Of a stretch of DNA of 64,000 nt, positions 11,661 to 22,730 are shown piece by piece (the stretch's first letter is position 1; each line of letters begins with the position of its first letter). The position numbers and the translations under genes are program-made. The stretch comes from Rhynochetos jubatus (lineage: Eukaryota > Chordata > Aves > Eurypygiformes > Rhynochetidae). The stretch is from positions 38,658,700-38,722,699 of the forward strand of contig CM050648.1 of the NCBI GenBank assembly GCA_027574665.1. Reading direction: 5' to 3'. The notes beneath the pieces were generated by a model. That model did no database searches and was not told the origin of the DNA. It saw only the letters and a program-made list of their open reading frames with translations.

Positions 11661-14654
11661 TACATTTGAGTAGCTCCTGCAAGATTTCTCTGAGCCTGCC
11701 AATAAAACTAGTATTTTCTTTGTTTGGTTGGGGTTTTTTTTAAATTTTATTTAGAAAATAAGGAACAAACATAATTCCAATAGCTTGTTGTAACCGTGGC
11801 AGGGAAGTGAAAGATGTGCTTTGGTGTGCTGTCAGGTAGGCAGATTTAACCATGTGCATATTAACAAATGCAGTGAAGGTCGCTGGCTCTTCAGGAGTTT
11901 CTAGATACCTGTCTGAAAGAAAGGCTGAGGGGGAAAATAAAGGAACTGTAAATTGTAGCTGTAAAATTATTTCACTGGTGATTGTTTTGTATTCTTCCAT
12001 TTTTTCTTTTCGATTTCAAGGTGTTAATTTTACATGTCCTGGGTATCTTCTAAAGAAACATGGGGATTCCTGCCAAAAAACTGAATGGCTTGTATTTTGC
12101 CAGAAAGACCTCTGCCTGCCCCCAGGATTGACACTCTGTCCCTCCTGTCTTTGCAGAACTAATTACTTGGAGGAATTAAATTACAGTAGCAATTCAGTAC
12201 CTCATCGTGATTGGAATCTGTTTGAAGTAGGTCTTTTTGTGACCCATTGTACTTTATAATTCCTTTTAATATGGCCTATTGAGGAGATCTCAGTAAGATA
12301 GATTCTGGTGGGACAAAGTCTGTGGAACACTGCCATTTTATTTTAAATTGCCCTGAAGAATGCTTGCTCTACTTTGAAAACAGACTCTAAAAACAGCCCA
12401 GAAGGTAGATGATGGCTCAGTATTTATTGATTCAGTCTCATCATCGTGCTCAAGTATGAAGATGACTTTTCTACTTGCAAGACTTGCAGACTCCCCCAAG
12501 CATCTGAAAGTCAACCTGTCTTCTCTCTTTTGCAGAGCCTGTTAAAAACCCAGCCTGATTTTGACTCTGCAGCTCCATTGACTGAGTGCATCTCTGATAG
12601 AAGTGTAGGATTGCAAGGTAACTGCTCCCACGACCCTGCCTTTCTGTCTGTGTCTGCCTCCAGGAGATTCAAAGACATTTTTTCATAGATGGAACAAGGT
12701 ACTCAGGTATTATTAAGAAAACCCACAAACAGTGGTTCCATTGGAAAATGCCTATTAATCTAACCCTAAACTTCTCAGAGCACTGTGACAGTTTTGATTC
12801 TGCTTCCTGTCACAAAAAGTTTTCCAGGTTCAAGACAAAACCTGGACAGTGCAAGGAAAAGAATCTGACTGTACAGTTCACTGCTAATGGCATTTGTATC
12901 AGATAAGCAAAGGGAATTGAATATTGCCTCAGAACACCGCACTGCCTACAGCTCTATGCGAGAAAGAAGGAGTTGCAGATCTAACCCCCCCACTTTTTAA
13001 CCTAATACAGAGTTAGCATCTTCAGTGTTAAATGGTTCTATCTATCTGCATCGAGGATCTGTTATTTTGGTAGTGATTCATCTATGATCAAAAAAGATAG
13101 GATAGAAATCAAGGGCTATCTCATCCTTGGCAAAATAAACATTTCACCTTCCACATGTAAGGATGAAAGGGAGAAAATACAAAGCTTTATTGCATGAGGT
13201 AATCCAAAGCTCATCTGCTGCTGAGATATTGGTTTTACAGCTTGCTATACAGTTACGTATTGCTACAAAAGTCTGTACTAAAATTGTTCACTTTACTCAC
13301 CTCAGCAAGAACCTGGCAGACAGGGTCCCTTAATAAAAGGACTATATTCTCCTACTCTGACTCCCCACATATTGTCATTTGCTCCCTAAATCATTCCACT
13401 GGAAGCATTACTCCTGGAACAAGGAGGTAATTCCAGGTTAACAAAGGTAGCATTAACAAAGACATTAAGTACAAAATGAGAGTGCAGAAATATAGTCCCT
13501 CAAAAACCTTACTATAGATTTATGGCTCACAGAGTTGAGCGAGTGTGATAGATACAGTGCAGTCTTGCTTTAAGAGGTGACACAGAGAAATTTCCTGGGA
13601 AATTCGGAGGAGGTCCTGCTCTGAAGACGTTTGATGAGTAACTCAAATGCTTGGTCAGAGCCCTGCAATGTGGTCAGATACCTGGCTGAACTCTTTAACC
13701 TTATATGAACTCTGCAAGTCCTTTCATAAATTATTTACGTTCCATGTGACTTAGTTCAGGCTTCATCCAAACCCCACAGCAGCCAGGTGGTCTGGGTTCC
13801 TCCCGAATCTCTCATTGGATGATACAGCCTTACTTCTCAAGTGATAACAGTTCTGAAGTGTCTCTGAAATGTTTTCAGGTGGTATGTTCTAGAGGTGCTA
13901 ATGCAAAGATAATCATGGTTTCTAATCATGGGCTGATATTAATGTTTAAGAGTGGGAAACAGCATATAAACACTCTTTGTAGCAGGTCCTAAGTTTGGAA
14001 ATGCAAAGAGAGAGAAATAACAAAGGAAAATGTGCGGCTGAAGTTAAGGAATACAAGCAGGAAATAATAGCATATTTACATGACATTAGGAAATCTGTGA
14101 GTTCAACGGCTGAAGAAAACACCCCGTTAAATGACAAGAGAGGACCTGGAAAATGGGAAAGAAGCTGGAAGATAAGAGTAAGTAGGATGCTTGACATGAA
14201 AGAACAAAGAACATTTTCAGCTTCTGAAGCAATTTGTTCCCAGGAAATTAAAATGCAAAAGAGCAGATTTGTTATGTGAAAACAGCATTCCAATCCAGGA
14301 ACACCAAAGAAAGAAGCCCACTGTCGTGGCTTTTACATTGCATGGGAGGCTAAGGATGGGGGAAACATGTCAGGATCACTTGGGGTGGAATCTGGTGGAG
14401 CAGGAGCTGCCACACTGTGTGGGATGCATGTTCCCCACAGCCCAGATGGTCTGGCAGGGAGCTGCAGTGGCCAAGGCAGTGACACCACTGCCAAAAGGCT
14501 TGCAAACACTGCCCAAAGACTTACTACTTCTCTCTCATGCAGGTCAGGTCTTTCAGCTCCCAGTCTGTCTCCTTCACTTTAAAGTCCAAGCACCTCAGGG
14601 AGACGCCTACCCCCAGTGTATAAATGTATCATGTCCTGAATTTCATGAATAGGC
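11661..14654. other. Noncoding stretch
   Basis: Contains some of the longer frames of the window: 135 codons at 11852-12259 (plus), 115 codons at 13946-14293 (minus, antiparallel to a 94-codon frame) and 127 codons at 14269-14652 (plus). None has a recognisable domain. 14330-14620 is GC-richer than its surroundings and may be an unrecognised old repeat. Confidence 0.5.
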
Positions 14655-14670
14655 ATATATATATATATAT
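14655..14670. repeat. (AT)8 dinucleotide repeat
   Basis: Sixteen bases of perfect AT alternation. Confidence 0.9.
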
Positions 14671-15356
14671 GTGCATCATCTTACCCCAAGCTGAACTGTG
14701 ACTGACTTCTATTGAACAAGATAAAAAAAACGCTTGTGGGAATAAATTGAAATAGTTTGAGTAAAGCAGTAGAAACAGCTTTATCAGAAGAACAGATCTC
14801 AGCAACCTCTCTGTGTTTTTTTCCATGTGCCACTAGTAATAAAAAGTGGAGGTATAATGAATATTGTTTTCTCCAACAAAAGGGTTAATTACTCCTCCTA
14901 TCCCACAAAGTTAGCAAAATGTCATTGGTGGCTGGTTTGCAAATTCTATAAGATATAAGACATCCAATTTTACTATCAAAAAGGATCAAAACGTTATATA
15001 AGTTACATATGTCTTTCCGATCATTCTGATTTTTCCTCCTAGGTACAGATGGATCGTTATTCCATTAGAATGGCTGAAAACAACAATGAATAATTAGGTA
15101 GTTTATATCACACCATTTAGTGTGGAGATAGAAATAGGTTTATTGCTAACAGGTATTTTTGTAGTTAACTATAAAAAATAAATAAATACCATCTAGAGTG
15201 CCTGATAAACTGGAAATGTCAATCTAAAAAGAATTATTAAATAATATTTAATATATAACTAGGAGATACATTTTGGAATTACAGTCACAGTTATAAAGGA
15301 GACATTGTTTTCTTTAATTATTAGTTTAATTGATCTATATGTAAGATCATTAAATT
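14671..15356. other. AT-rich noncoding, nothing recognised
   Basis: AT content rises strongly toward 15180-15350, with many TTAAT and ATATAT words. No frame or repeat consensus is evident. Confidence 0.6.
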
Positions 15357-15375
15357 AAAAAAAAAAAAAAAAAAA
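15357..15375 (+). repeat. Poly-A tract (A19)
   Basis: Nineteen A residues preceded by AT-rich sequence. Nothing upstream resembles a processed transcript, so I do not call it a retrocopy tail. Confidence 0.85.
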
Positions 15376-16044
15376 GGGATCCTTAGCAGGAAGAAGAAAC
15401 CTACACGTCAGTTTCTTAACTCTTTGCTTTTCCACTTGAAAAGACCAGCAAAAAGAATGAATGAAATTATATACATTATACTGCAAAATAACATTAATTC
15501 CTACAGCAATTTCTTCAGTTTCTTGTTTTGAAAAACACAACTGACTAAATGCAACCGCAGCGTAAGAGATCTGCAGAAAAGCTTAGAGAAGATTTTGAAG
15601 TAGTTGGAAAGCAAAGAGAACTGATAATGCTTTCATACTAGATTAACAAATCTATTGTTTATTACCTCAATGATATGGCATGCTGTGAGGTGCCTATGCT
15701 CATGCAGTAATGATTAGCTAGTTGGCTAACTTCCAGCCAGTAGGGTTATTAACGCTATATTGTGAAGCCTCAGTGTAAGGTTGATTTTCTTGTACTGTAT
15801 ATTGCATGCAGAAAACTTGTATTAATCAATATAAATTACTCCCTAAACAATAAGCCACAGTGGGGGTGAGCAGGAAAGGCTGGAAATGAGGTGTTAGTGC
15901 AAAAAGGCAAAAGAATAAAGAAAGTCACGTGTTCTGTCTCTAATTCATGTTGAAGGAAAGTCTTTGAAAGCCAGAAGTCTAGTGGTGAAAACAGACGACC
16001 AACAAACCAATGGCCTATGCTTTGTTAAGAAGCAGGGTTAAGAT
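15376..16044. other. Noncoding, nothing recognised
   Basis: Unique-looking AT-rich DNA without a recognisable repeat or frame. Confidence 0.6.
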
Positions 16045-16120
16045 GTACCTTCAAGCAAATCAAGTTTTTCTTGTCCTACTTCAAGTTTTACCTGTAAAAT
16101 GAGGATGACACCTCCTTCAT
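16045..16120 (-). repeat. MIR-type SINE fragment
   Basis: The plus strand shows gtaccttcaagcaaatcaag, then 'tacttcaagttttacctgta' and 'aaaatgaggatgaca'. This is the reverse complement of the MIR/CORE-SINE order 'tgaccttgggcaagtcac', 'cctcagtttccccatctgta', 'aaatggggataataa'. It is divergent but collinear over about 75 bases. Confidence 0.65.
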
Positions 16121-16423
16121 TAAAAAATCATGAATATATTAGATGGTTGACTGAGAGAGGTCTGTACTGGCAAATAGGAGAAGGTAGAATTTAAGATACA
16201 GTATTGAAGTAATAGGACTATGTACAAATGAAGCCCACAGTATAGATATCTTACTGATATTATGGTTATCTTGGCTTTTATTTTCCATATTTTTGAAGTA
16301 ACAGCCTCAGGCATGCACTTCCTGAATTGCTTGTCATCCCATAATTCTCAGTCTTAAGTAGTGTCAATGCTGTAGCTGACACTATTGACTAGATTGGGAA
16401 TTGGGTCAGAGCGTGTAGAATTC
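16121..16423. other. Noncoding spacer before the LTR/ubiquitin chimera
   Basis: AT-rich and unrecognised. It does not contain the rest of the ubiquitin frame that is interrupted at the LTR junction on the other side, nor any further LTR sequence I can detect. Confidence 0.5.
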
Positions 16424-16471
16424 TGTTGTGGTTTAGCCCCAGCTGGCAAGTAAGCACCACGCAGACGCTCA
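16424..16471 (-). mobile_element. Endogenous-retrovirus LTR terminus, about 48 bp
   Basis: The plus strand starts TGTTGTGGTTTAGCCCCAGC and continues with a 'taagcaccacgcag' block. This matches, in reverse complement, the 3' end of an abundant avian ERV LTR family (subfamily not assigned), ending in the usual CA on the minus strand. Only the terminal 48 bases are present; from about 16468 the sequence turns into ubiquitin-coding DNA. No internal viral sequence is visible. The assignment is from remembered consensus, not a search. Confidence 0.65.
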
Positions 16472-16615
16472 GCCTCAAGGGTGATGGTGTCCCCAGTCAG
16501 GATCTTCACAAAGATCTGAATGCCACTCCTCAGCACAAGATGCAGGGTGGATTATGGACCATTAGCACTTATAGTCCACCAGCTTGTGGACCAAACAAAA
16601 ATCATTCTGCTTATT
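16468..16615 (-). pseudogene. Polyubiquitin pseudogene fragment
   Basis: Read on the minus strand, 16551-16522 encodes the C-terminal end of a ubiquitin unit (S-T-L-H-L-V-L-R, ubiquitin residues 65-72), then S-G. Codons 16521-16468 follow directly with the start of a next unit, (M1 to I) I-Q-I-F-V-K-I-L-T-G-D-T-I-T-L-E-A-E, ubiquitin residues 1-18. The head-to-tail junction marks it as polyubiquitin-derived (UBB/UBC type). Upstream, 16552-16615 shows a more decayed match to residues about 39-51 (gatttttg..acaagctggtgga) with an approximately 14-base deletion. Defects: two codons (L73-R74) lost at the junction, M1, T7, K11 and V17 substituted, frameshifts upstream, and an abrupt stop at residue 18 where LTR sequence begins. 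It cannot yield ubiquitin. Host ubiquitin tags proteins for degradation and signalling; this copy is dead. A processed pseudogene rearranged with an LTR is likeliest. Confidence 0.8.
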
Positions 16616-17299
16616 TGGACCCACGCTGCTGCTTCTGCTGTAGTTGTGTATTGGAAATCAGAAAGAAGGAAGACTAGTCAGCTTGATGGGTCAAGTCAGA
16701 AGAACTGTGCACAGCTGCTGACTTCATGTTCACCGTGATGGCCTATCAGGTACCCACTTCTGGCCTCAGCCAGCATGTCTGTAAGCTGGATGTGTTATAT
16801 ACCTCACAGGTGTGTTATAGGTCTTTAGAGTGTTAGTTGGGATAAGGAAATGCGTAGTGTAACACATTGCCTTGAATAGACACAGAACCATTGACCATCA
16901 TCACTGACCATCCTCGTCTGGCATGAGCCAGATTTCCATGTGCTTGTAGGACTACTCGATACGTTTTGGCTTTTGTTTGTTTTTGCTTATATACAGCCAT
17001 GAACTCTACTTCTGAGAGCTCATAGTATTGAGCAAGTAAATTAAGGCCACAGTGCTTACTGCTGGTGCCACTTGGGTTGGGTTATGTGCTAGGACCAGCG
17101 GAGGAAACCATTTCCACACATGCTTAGCACTAAGCGTACGAATGGAATGATTGACGTCGATGTGACTACATAAATATTTTTAAATGCTTCAGTAAAGCAT
17201 GTGTTAGCCCGCAGGCTTAAGCTTTGACTTCACTAAGCAATTTGCACACATTGTAACCTTAAACAGAACCATAATTCTACCCTTGTTGGACAAAATATT
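16616..17299. other. Noncoding, nothing recognised
   Basis: 16616-16680 might continue the ubiquitin copy in very decayed form, but I cannot support it. The rest is unique-looking DNA. Confidence 0.5.
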
Positions 17300-17420
17300 T
17301 CAGTATATGCTTAATTTTAAACTGGACACATAGACCCACTGTGATCCACGGGACCACTTGTGTGCTTGTGCCTGAAGCTAAGCATATGCTTAATGAACTG
17401 CTAAAGTTGGGCCTGACAAT
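17300..17420. repeat. Ancient palindromic interspersed repeat, degraded
   Basis: Contains 'cagtatatgcttaatttta', a central 'cccactgtgatccacgggac' and, inverted, 'agctaagcatatgcttaatg', then 'gttgggcc'. This matches an old amniote palindromic repeat with arms like 'aagcacatgcttaacttta' flanking a 'cccattgaagtcaatgggac' centre. The two inverted arms are visible directly; the family identity is from memory. Confidence 0.5.
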
Positions 17421-18269
17421 AAACTTAGGCTGCTGGTATCCTGAAGGTCCATCTGCTTCCCTGGTATCTAAACCTTGATGGAAGTGGTTTAAACTGACAT
17501 GTTTAACTTCTCAGTTGGAGTGGACTGAGGGCATGCAACATGGCCAGTTATAGCCAGTGTTACCATCTGTCTGGGTTTTCCTATATGTACTCGTTTTTTC
17601 CCTAACTTGTCTGGATAGAAGATAGCTAATTTTGTAAATCCTGGGAGAAATATGGCAGCCCTAGAATCGGTAGCTCAGTTAAGAAACCATGATTTGGTGT
17701 CAAGAAGTTGTAAGTTTGTATCTATAATCACTCTTAAAAAGCTATTTAGAAATACAGTAAACTATATAAAAGACACATGAAGGTCAGAACTGAAGCCAAT
17801 TTTACTCTGTATAACCTTAACTGAATTGAAGTAAACTTTCCAGACCATGTTGTTTACAAGATGTTGCAATACTTCTGTACTGTTTCCAGTTTCCAATATT
17901 AAGAATATGAATGCTATGATATATTTAAGGAAAAAAACCCACTTAGATTTTTTTTTTTCTGAAGACATGGAGGAACACCAACAGTCAGAAAGCAGTCCTT
18001 GAAAATACAATTAGCTCTGCTGAGCAAATAACAAAGGCTTTGTTACTCTGCCACACAGCACATCTAGCAAGTGTTTACACATCCCTAAAGCTGAATTACT
18101 AGTAAAACGAATAACTTTGAAAATACAGAGATTATTATAGTTTGCTTCCTTACACTTTTCACATCATGTAGATAACATGAGTCTGGTGTATGAGGATGGA
18201 TATAATTGAAATAGTTTCCATGAATATACATTTACTTTGTCATATGCATATAATATATGGCATGTAATA
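17421..18269. other. Noncoding, nothing recognised
   Basis: AT-rich. An 82-codon minus frame at 17762-18010 has no recognisable domain. Confidence 0.6.
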
Positions 18270-18560
18270 TCAGATATGAAATGGGAAAAAAATGGAGAGG
18301 AAAATAATCAAAAGAAATATAATTGAGGGAATGAACAGAAAAGTGGATTTACAACTATAAAAATGAAGAGAACAGAGATTTGAGAAAAGAAAAAGGAATG
18401 ATTAAAAACTAACCATAAAATAGTTATTAGAAATACATAAGATGAAGTCAAAGCTTAGCATAAGGAATAAGTAGGCACAGTTTCTAAAATGTGACAGATA
18501 ATAAGAGAAAAAAATGAAGGGAAAACCCAAAGGAAATTAAAAATAGAGATATGGTAAGAA
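18270..18560 (+). other. Purine-biased (A+G) block
   Basis: About 290 bases in which the plus strand is strongly enriched in A and G (for example aaatggagaggaaaataatc and ataagagaaaaaaatgaagg). No frame and no repeat consensus. It may be a decayed A-rich repeat. Confidence 0.5.
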
Positions 18561-20997
18561 TCTAAATGAAAAGTTTAAAAATTTGTACTTTAGCAAATAC
18601 TTAGCTATTAGCAATTATTTAAAATTTTTATCAATTTAAAGGATTATCAAGAGAAGTTGTAAATTCTGAGGGAATATTCTGACTTGTTTGATACTATAAT
18701 AATGAAGGGCATATACTTAAGGTGATTATGTCTCTAATTAAATGGTATTATTCCTGAGTTAAACTTCAGTTCCTCTTGGTTAGCCCTCTGATACCCTACT
18801 TGCTTTATTTTACTCATGAGATGATAAAAAAGGAAAGGTCAATAAAAATAAAATGGAAACACATGGAACTAGTGAAGACTGAAAAAAAAAAGTCGATTTC
18901 TAGATATTGAAAATAACCAACTAATGGAAGAATATACCATGGGAGCTAACAGATTCTCCATAATTTAAAAAGTTGCTATTGGATGGATGTCTTTCTGAAA
19001 TGCATAATTTACCCAAAAATTACGTGTCTGATGGAGAAATTGTAAGGCTTTTTCTCTGTGGGAAGATTGGCATCCACAACTATTGTGAAGTGAAATATGC
19101 TGTTGCCGCTTTTTCAGAATAGCTCCTTACATTGACACACTGTTGCAGTGATATCGTTTGCATGTCAGGATAGAGTGACTACGTAGGCGAGAGTTCCTGT
19201 AGCTAAGTCCCCAATGGCTATGCCTGCCTGTTGCTATTGCTAGGCAAAGCCTAGTTAGGACGTCCCACATTTCATGTGGTAGCCAATCAGTGGTGCTTAT
19301 CTCCGATAACATGAGGAAAAGCACCTCAATAATCTCCAACTGTATTTTTTTTTTAATCCTTTTTATCTACTTGGGAATTGTTCAGATACCAAGAGTGGAG
19401 CATAAAGCTTTTCTTGCCTCTGAAATGTCTAATTTGCAGACTGATGGAAGTGAGAGTGGGAACATATTACTGTATGTTCTTTCTTAATGCCTTTCCCATG
19501 TGCTTGTTACTGGACACTGGCAAACATTTTATCTGAACCAGCACAGTAACTCTTACACCCTGTGCTCTTATTTACTATGGTTTAAATACCCCTAGCACAG
19601 CTAGTATCACTAGTGGTTACTTCCTGTGTGATAGCCTGTAGATCAGTTTTGTTTCAGATGCATATTACATCTAACATCCAACCCCTCCATGCTTCAGATA
19701 GATATGCTGGATAACATCTGGAATTTTATTGTCTCCCTGCAAATCTGGGTAAAAATGAATTTAAAATGGCAATGAGATCCTGTTATCCTTGAATGTCTGT
19801 ACTCCTCTCTCAAGAGCTTCTGGAGATTACAACTAAAGGCTTACCCTGTGTATTAAAATCTCTCCACATATCAAAATGTTTTCATGTAAACAGGTGGTTT
19901 TGTTAATGACTTAATTATATTTTGCTGTCAGCTTCTGATATATCAGCTTATTTGTTTTTTCTGCCATGTTAGGAAGACCGTCCCAACCTTTAATATTAGG
20001 TATCCTTAACATTAATTATAAAGGTAAAATTAAACAGCTGAAGCTTTTCTCCACCCTGCTTCCTTAAATATCATGGTAAAATTGAACCCTGTATGAAACA
20101 GAAACTACAGAACTCTTTACTGCCACTTCTGGAGATGGGCAGGCCCTAACCTTTACGGCAGAGACTGCTCCTGCACTTGGTTTCCTAGGTGAAGTAGGTC
20201 CCAGATCCTTCTACCCATGTTTATGACAGTACATAGGGTGATATTTTTAATAACTACATTTTACACCATTAGACCCTTCATAGAACAAGTACATTTTGAA
20301 CAAGTGCAGAAAAATCAGTGTCAGAGAGGAAAAGTCATATCCCTGTGGTGACTCCTCAAATATGGCTGATTCAATCACAACTCAAAAGGGTTGCTTTAGT
20401 AATATTTTGTTGCGTATTTAATTTATAAAGTAGGTATTTTGACCTTAGTTTATCTAGAGAGAACGCGCAAGTGAGGTGACACTGAGCTAGTGGTTCCTTT
20501 GCACTAGTGAGCCAAGGACTTAGAGATATCTTGTTCCCTTATTATCTTTCTGCTCTCCTAGTCCTTATTTGATTTTTTAATAGAAATATTTATGGTACTT
20601 CATCACCAGATGTTACCATGAGGTCTCTGCTTTCTATCATGAGGCCATTAGGTGAGCCTCAAAGTTTATTTTTATTTTGGTTGAAAACTTGACTGTAGCT
20701 CTTTGATGGGTTCCAAGCCTTTCCCCCTTTCAGTGCTGGCAAGCTCTTTGTTGGCACCAGAGCCAGAACACTTCCCCTTGGTCTGAAAACATTTAGGATC
20801 ACATCAGAGGTGCCAAGCACAGAACAAAGAAGTAAAAATGTCGAAGAACATAACCCAGAGGTCCATGGGATCATCAGCTGCTGGCTGTAGTAAATGATGT
20901 GGCAAGAAGTCTGATGGAAGGTGGTGAATAATAGTTTGGAAATCAGTGTTTATAAGAAAAACTTACAGAATTGCAAGGGAGCAGATGCACCTTTTAA
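18561..20997. other. Noncoding stretch
   Basis: AT-rich, with short frames of 65 to 71 codons on either strand and no domain. No RNA gene or recognised repeat. Confidence 0.6.
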
Positions 20998-21015
20998 TTT
21001 TTTTTTTTTTTTTTT
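20998..21015 (+). repeat. Poly-T tract (T18)
   Basis: Eighteen T residues about 110 bases before the CR1 segment. It could be the A-tail of a minus-strand retrocopy, but nothing on its right side supports that. Confidence 0.85.
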
Positions 21016-21109
21016 CCTGTTGTAAAGTGTTGGTGTTATTGATAGCACACAATAATTGATGTACCCTTGGTGGAAGAGAATCAGGCCAGCAAATACTTAA
21101 GCAAACCAA

Positions 21110-22120
21110 ACACACATAATTCCAAGGACTCTGATGGGATGTACCCACAAATACTGAGGGAGCTGGCTGATGTCATTGCAAGGTCATTCTTGATTATGTT
21201 TTAGCTTTATGGAGAAGTGCCTGAGGACTGGAGGAAAGCAAATGTCACTCCTATCTTCAAGAAGGGTAAGAGGGAGGACACAGGGAACTACAGGCACATC
21301 AGCCTCATCTTGATCCCTGGGGATGTGACAGAACACATCCTGCAAACCATCTGCAGGCACGTGAAGGACAGGGAAATCATCAGGAGTAGTGAGCATTGAT
21401 TAACCAAAGGGAAGTCATGCTTGACCAACCTGGCAACCTTCTGCAACAAAACAAGGGGCTTGGTAGATGAGGCGAGAACAGTGGATATTGTCTACTTCAG
21501 TAAGGCTTTTGACATTGTTTCCCATAAGATTATCATAGAGAAGCTGATGAAGTATAGGCTGGATGAGCAGTGAGGTGGACAGAATACTGGCTGAGCAGCT
21601 GGGCCTGGAGGACTTCATCAGTAGGATGAAGTTTAATTGGAGGCTAGTAACCAATGGTGTACCCTAGAGGTCACTACTTGGTCAAGTCCTGTTCAGTATC
21701 TTCATTAATCATCTGGGTGATGGGGCAGAGTAGACCCTCAGCGAGCTTGCTGATGACACAAAACTGGGAGGAGTGGCTAATGTGCCAGAGCTCATGTTGC
21801 CATGCAGAGGGACCTTAACAGGCTGGAGAAATGGAGTGACAGAAAGGTCATGCAGTTCAACAGGGGGAAATGCAAAATCCTGCACCTGGGGAGGAACAAC
21901 ACCAGGCACCAGCACAGGCCAGGGGACACCCAGATGGAAAAGAGTTTTGCAGAAAAGGCCCTGGAGGTCATGGTGGCCACCAAGTTGAGCATGAGCCAGC
22001 AGTGTGCCCACACATCAGTGTGTGGAAAAATGGCTAATGGTGTCCTGGGCTGCATTAGGAGAAGTGTTGTTGGTAGGTTGAGGGGTAGGATTCTTCTGTC
22101 AAATCTTCTTCATGTGGATT
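21110..22120 (+). mobile_element. CR1 LINE ORF2 (reverse transcriptase) fragment, dead
   Basis: About 1 kb of CR1 pol coding sequence in broken frames. Frame 1 gives PEDWRKANVTPIFKKGK at 21220, then G-N-Y-R (the typical start of the reverse-transcriptase domain). At 21481 it gives VDIVYFSKAFDIVSHK, where the usual 'VYLDFSKAF' has lost two codons including the motif-A aspartate. Frame 2 has LADDTKLGG at 21746, the F/YADD catalytic site with Leu for Phe, preceded in frame by a TAG at 21731. A plus frame at 21802-22122 carries the region after the catalytic domain (RDLNRLEKWSDRK, then GKCKILHLG). Frameshifts and a TGA near 21397 also break it. CR1 retrotransposes by target-primed reverse transcription; this copy cannot. 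Both ends are truncated and no 3' UTR is present. Confidence 0.92.
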
Positions 22121-22429
22121 AGGATTAAACCAACAAAAACAACAGAGACATTTTGTTACTGACTCAGTTTTGAGGAATTTGCTTTGGTTTTGTGTGTGAC
22201 ATCATTGAAGGTTTTTCAGTAAACTGGAGGAGGCAAGGGGAAAATGAGAGCAGTTAAATGCAACAGTATTATACAAAAGCTTAATTATGGGCCCCACACA
22301 TCAGCAGTTTCTGTTAATTTTAGAGTTTTGATTTGTGTTGCACTCCAGCTCTTATATCTCTGGGTTGTCCGTTTAACAAGTCTGGATCCTTGTCAGACTA
22401 CTCCCCCACTCCTCACACACTGCAGTTGA
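22121..22429. other. Noncoding, nothing recognised
   Basis: Unique-looking sequence after the CR1 breakpoint. Confidence 0.6.
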
Positions 22430-22730
22430 AGCCCTTGTTCTCTAGAACAGGAGTTCTGCCGAAGCAACCCGCCCTCAGGGGTGGATGGTGATACCTGTAG
22501 GCCTCCCGAGGTAAGGGAGGTACATCCCCTGTATGCTAGATGCTAACCCTCTCCTTGCTCTCCATGAGCATAGTCGTACTGCTGTGAGCTATCCCACCTG
22601 ATAACACCGGATTATCACCCCGTAATTCCTCCCATGTTGCTGTTTGCTCCCTCCAAACGTGGCACTTGCAGATGGCGAGCATCCCCTTCCCCTTTCCAAT
22701 CATCATTTGACCATGCCACAACACACTGTT
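22430..22730. other. GC/CpG-richer unexplained patch
   Basis: Within AT-rich surroundings this segment has noticeably more G+C and several CpGs (for example gccgaagcaacccgccctca, ctcccgaggtaagggaggta and aacaccggattatcaccccg). No frame, RNA gene or repeat consensus is recognised. It could be an unrecognised LTR or other insertion. Confidence 0.45.

Noticed and set aside
11852..12259. 135-codon plus-strand open frame, the longest in the window
   Set aside because: No domain, signal peptide or splice context that I recognise. One frame of this length in 64 kb is expected by chance.
12755..12775. Telomere-like 'taaccctaaac'
   Set aside because: A single unit and a half, not a tandem array; chance.
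13946..14293. Antiparallel 115- and 94-codon frames
   Set aside because: They overlap on opposite strands and give no recognisable protein; at most one could be real and neither is supported.
14269..14652. 127-codon plus-strand frame in a GC-richer patch
   Set aside because: No domain recognised; the long frame is explained by fewer stop codons in GC-richer DNA.
16354..16536. A 60-codon frame that reads through both ubiquitin and LTR sequence
   Set aside because: The frame crosses a pseudogene/LTR junction by chance. Ubiquitin is truncated and altered, so no functional protein is called.
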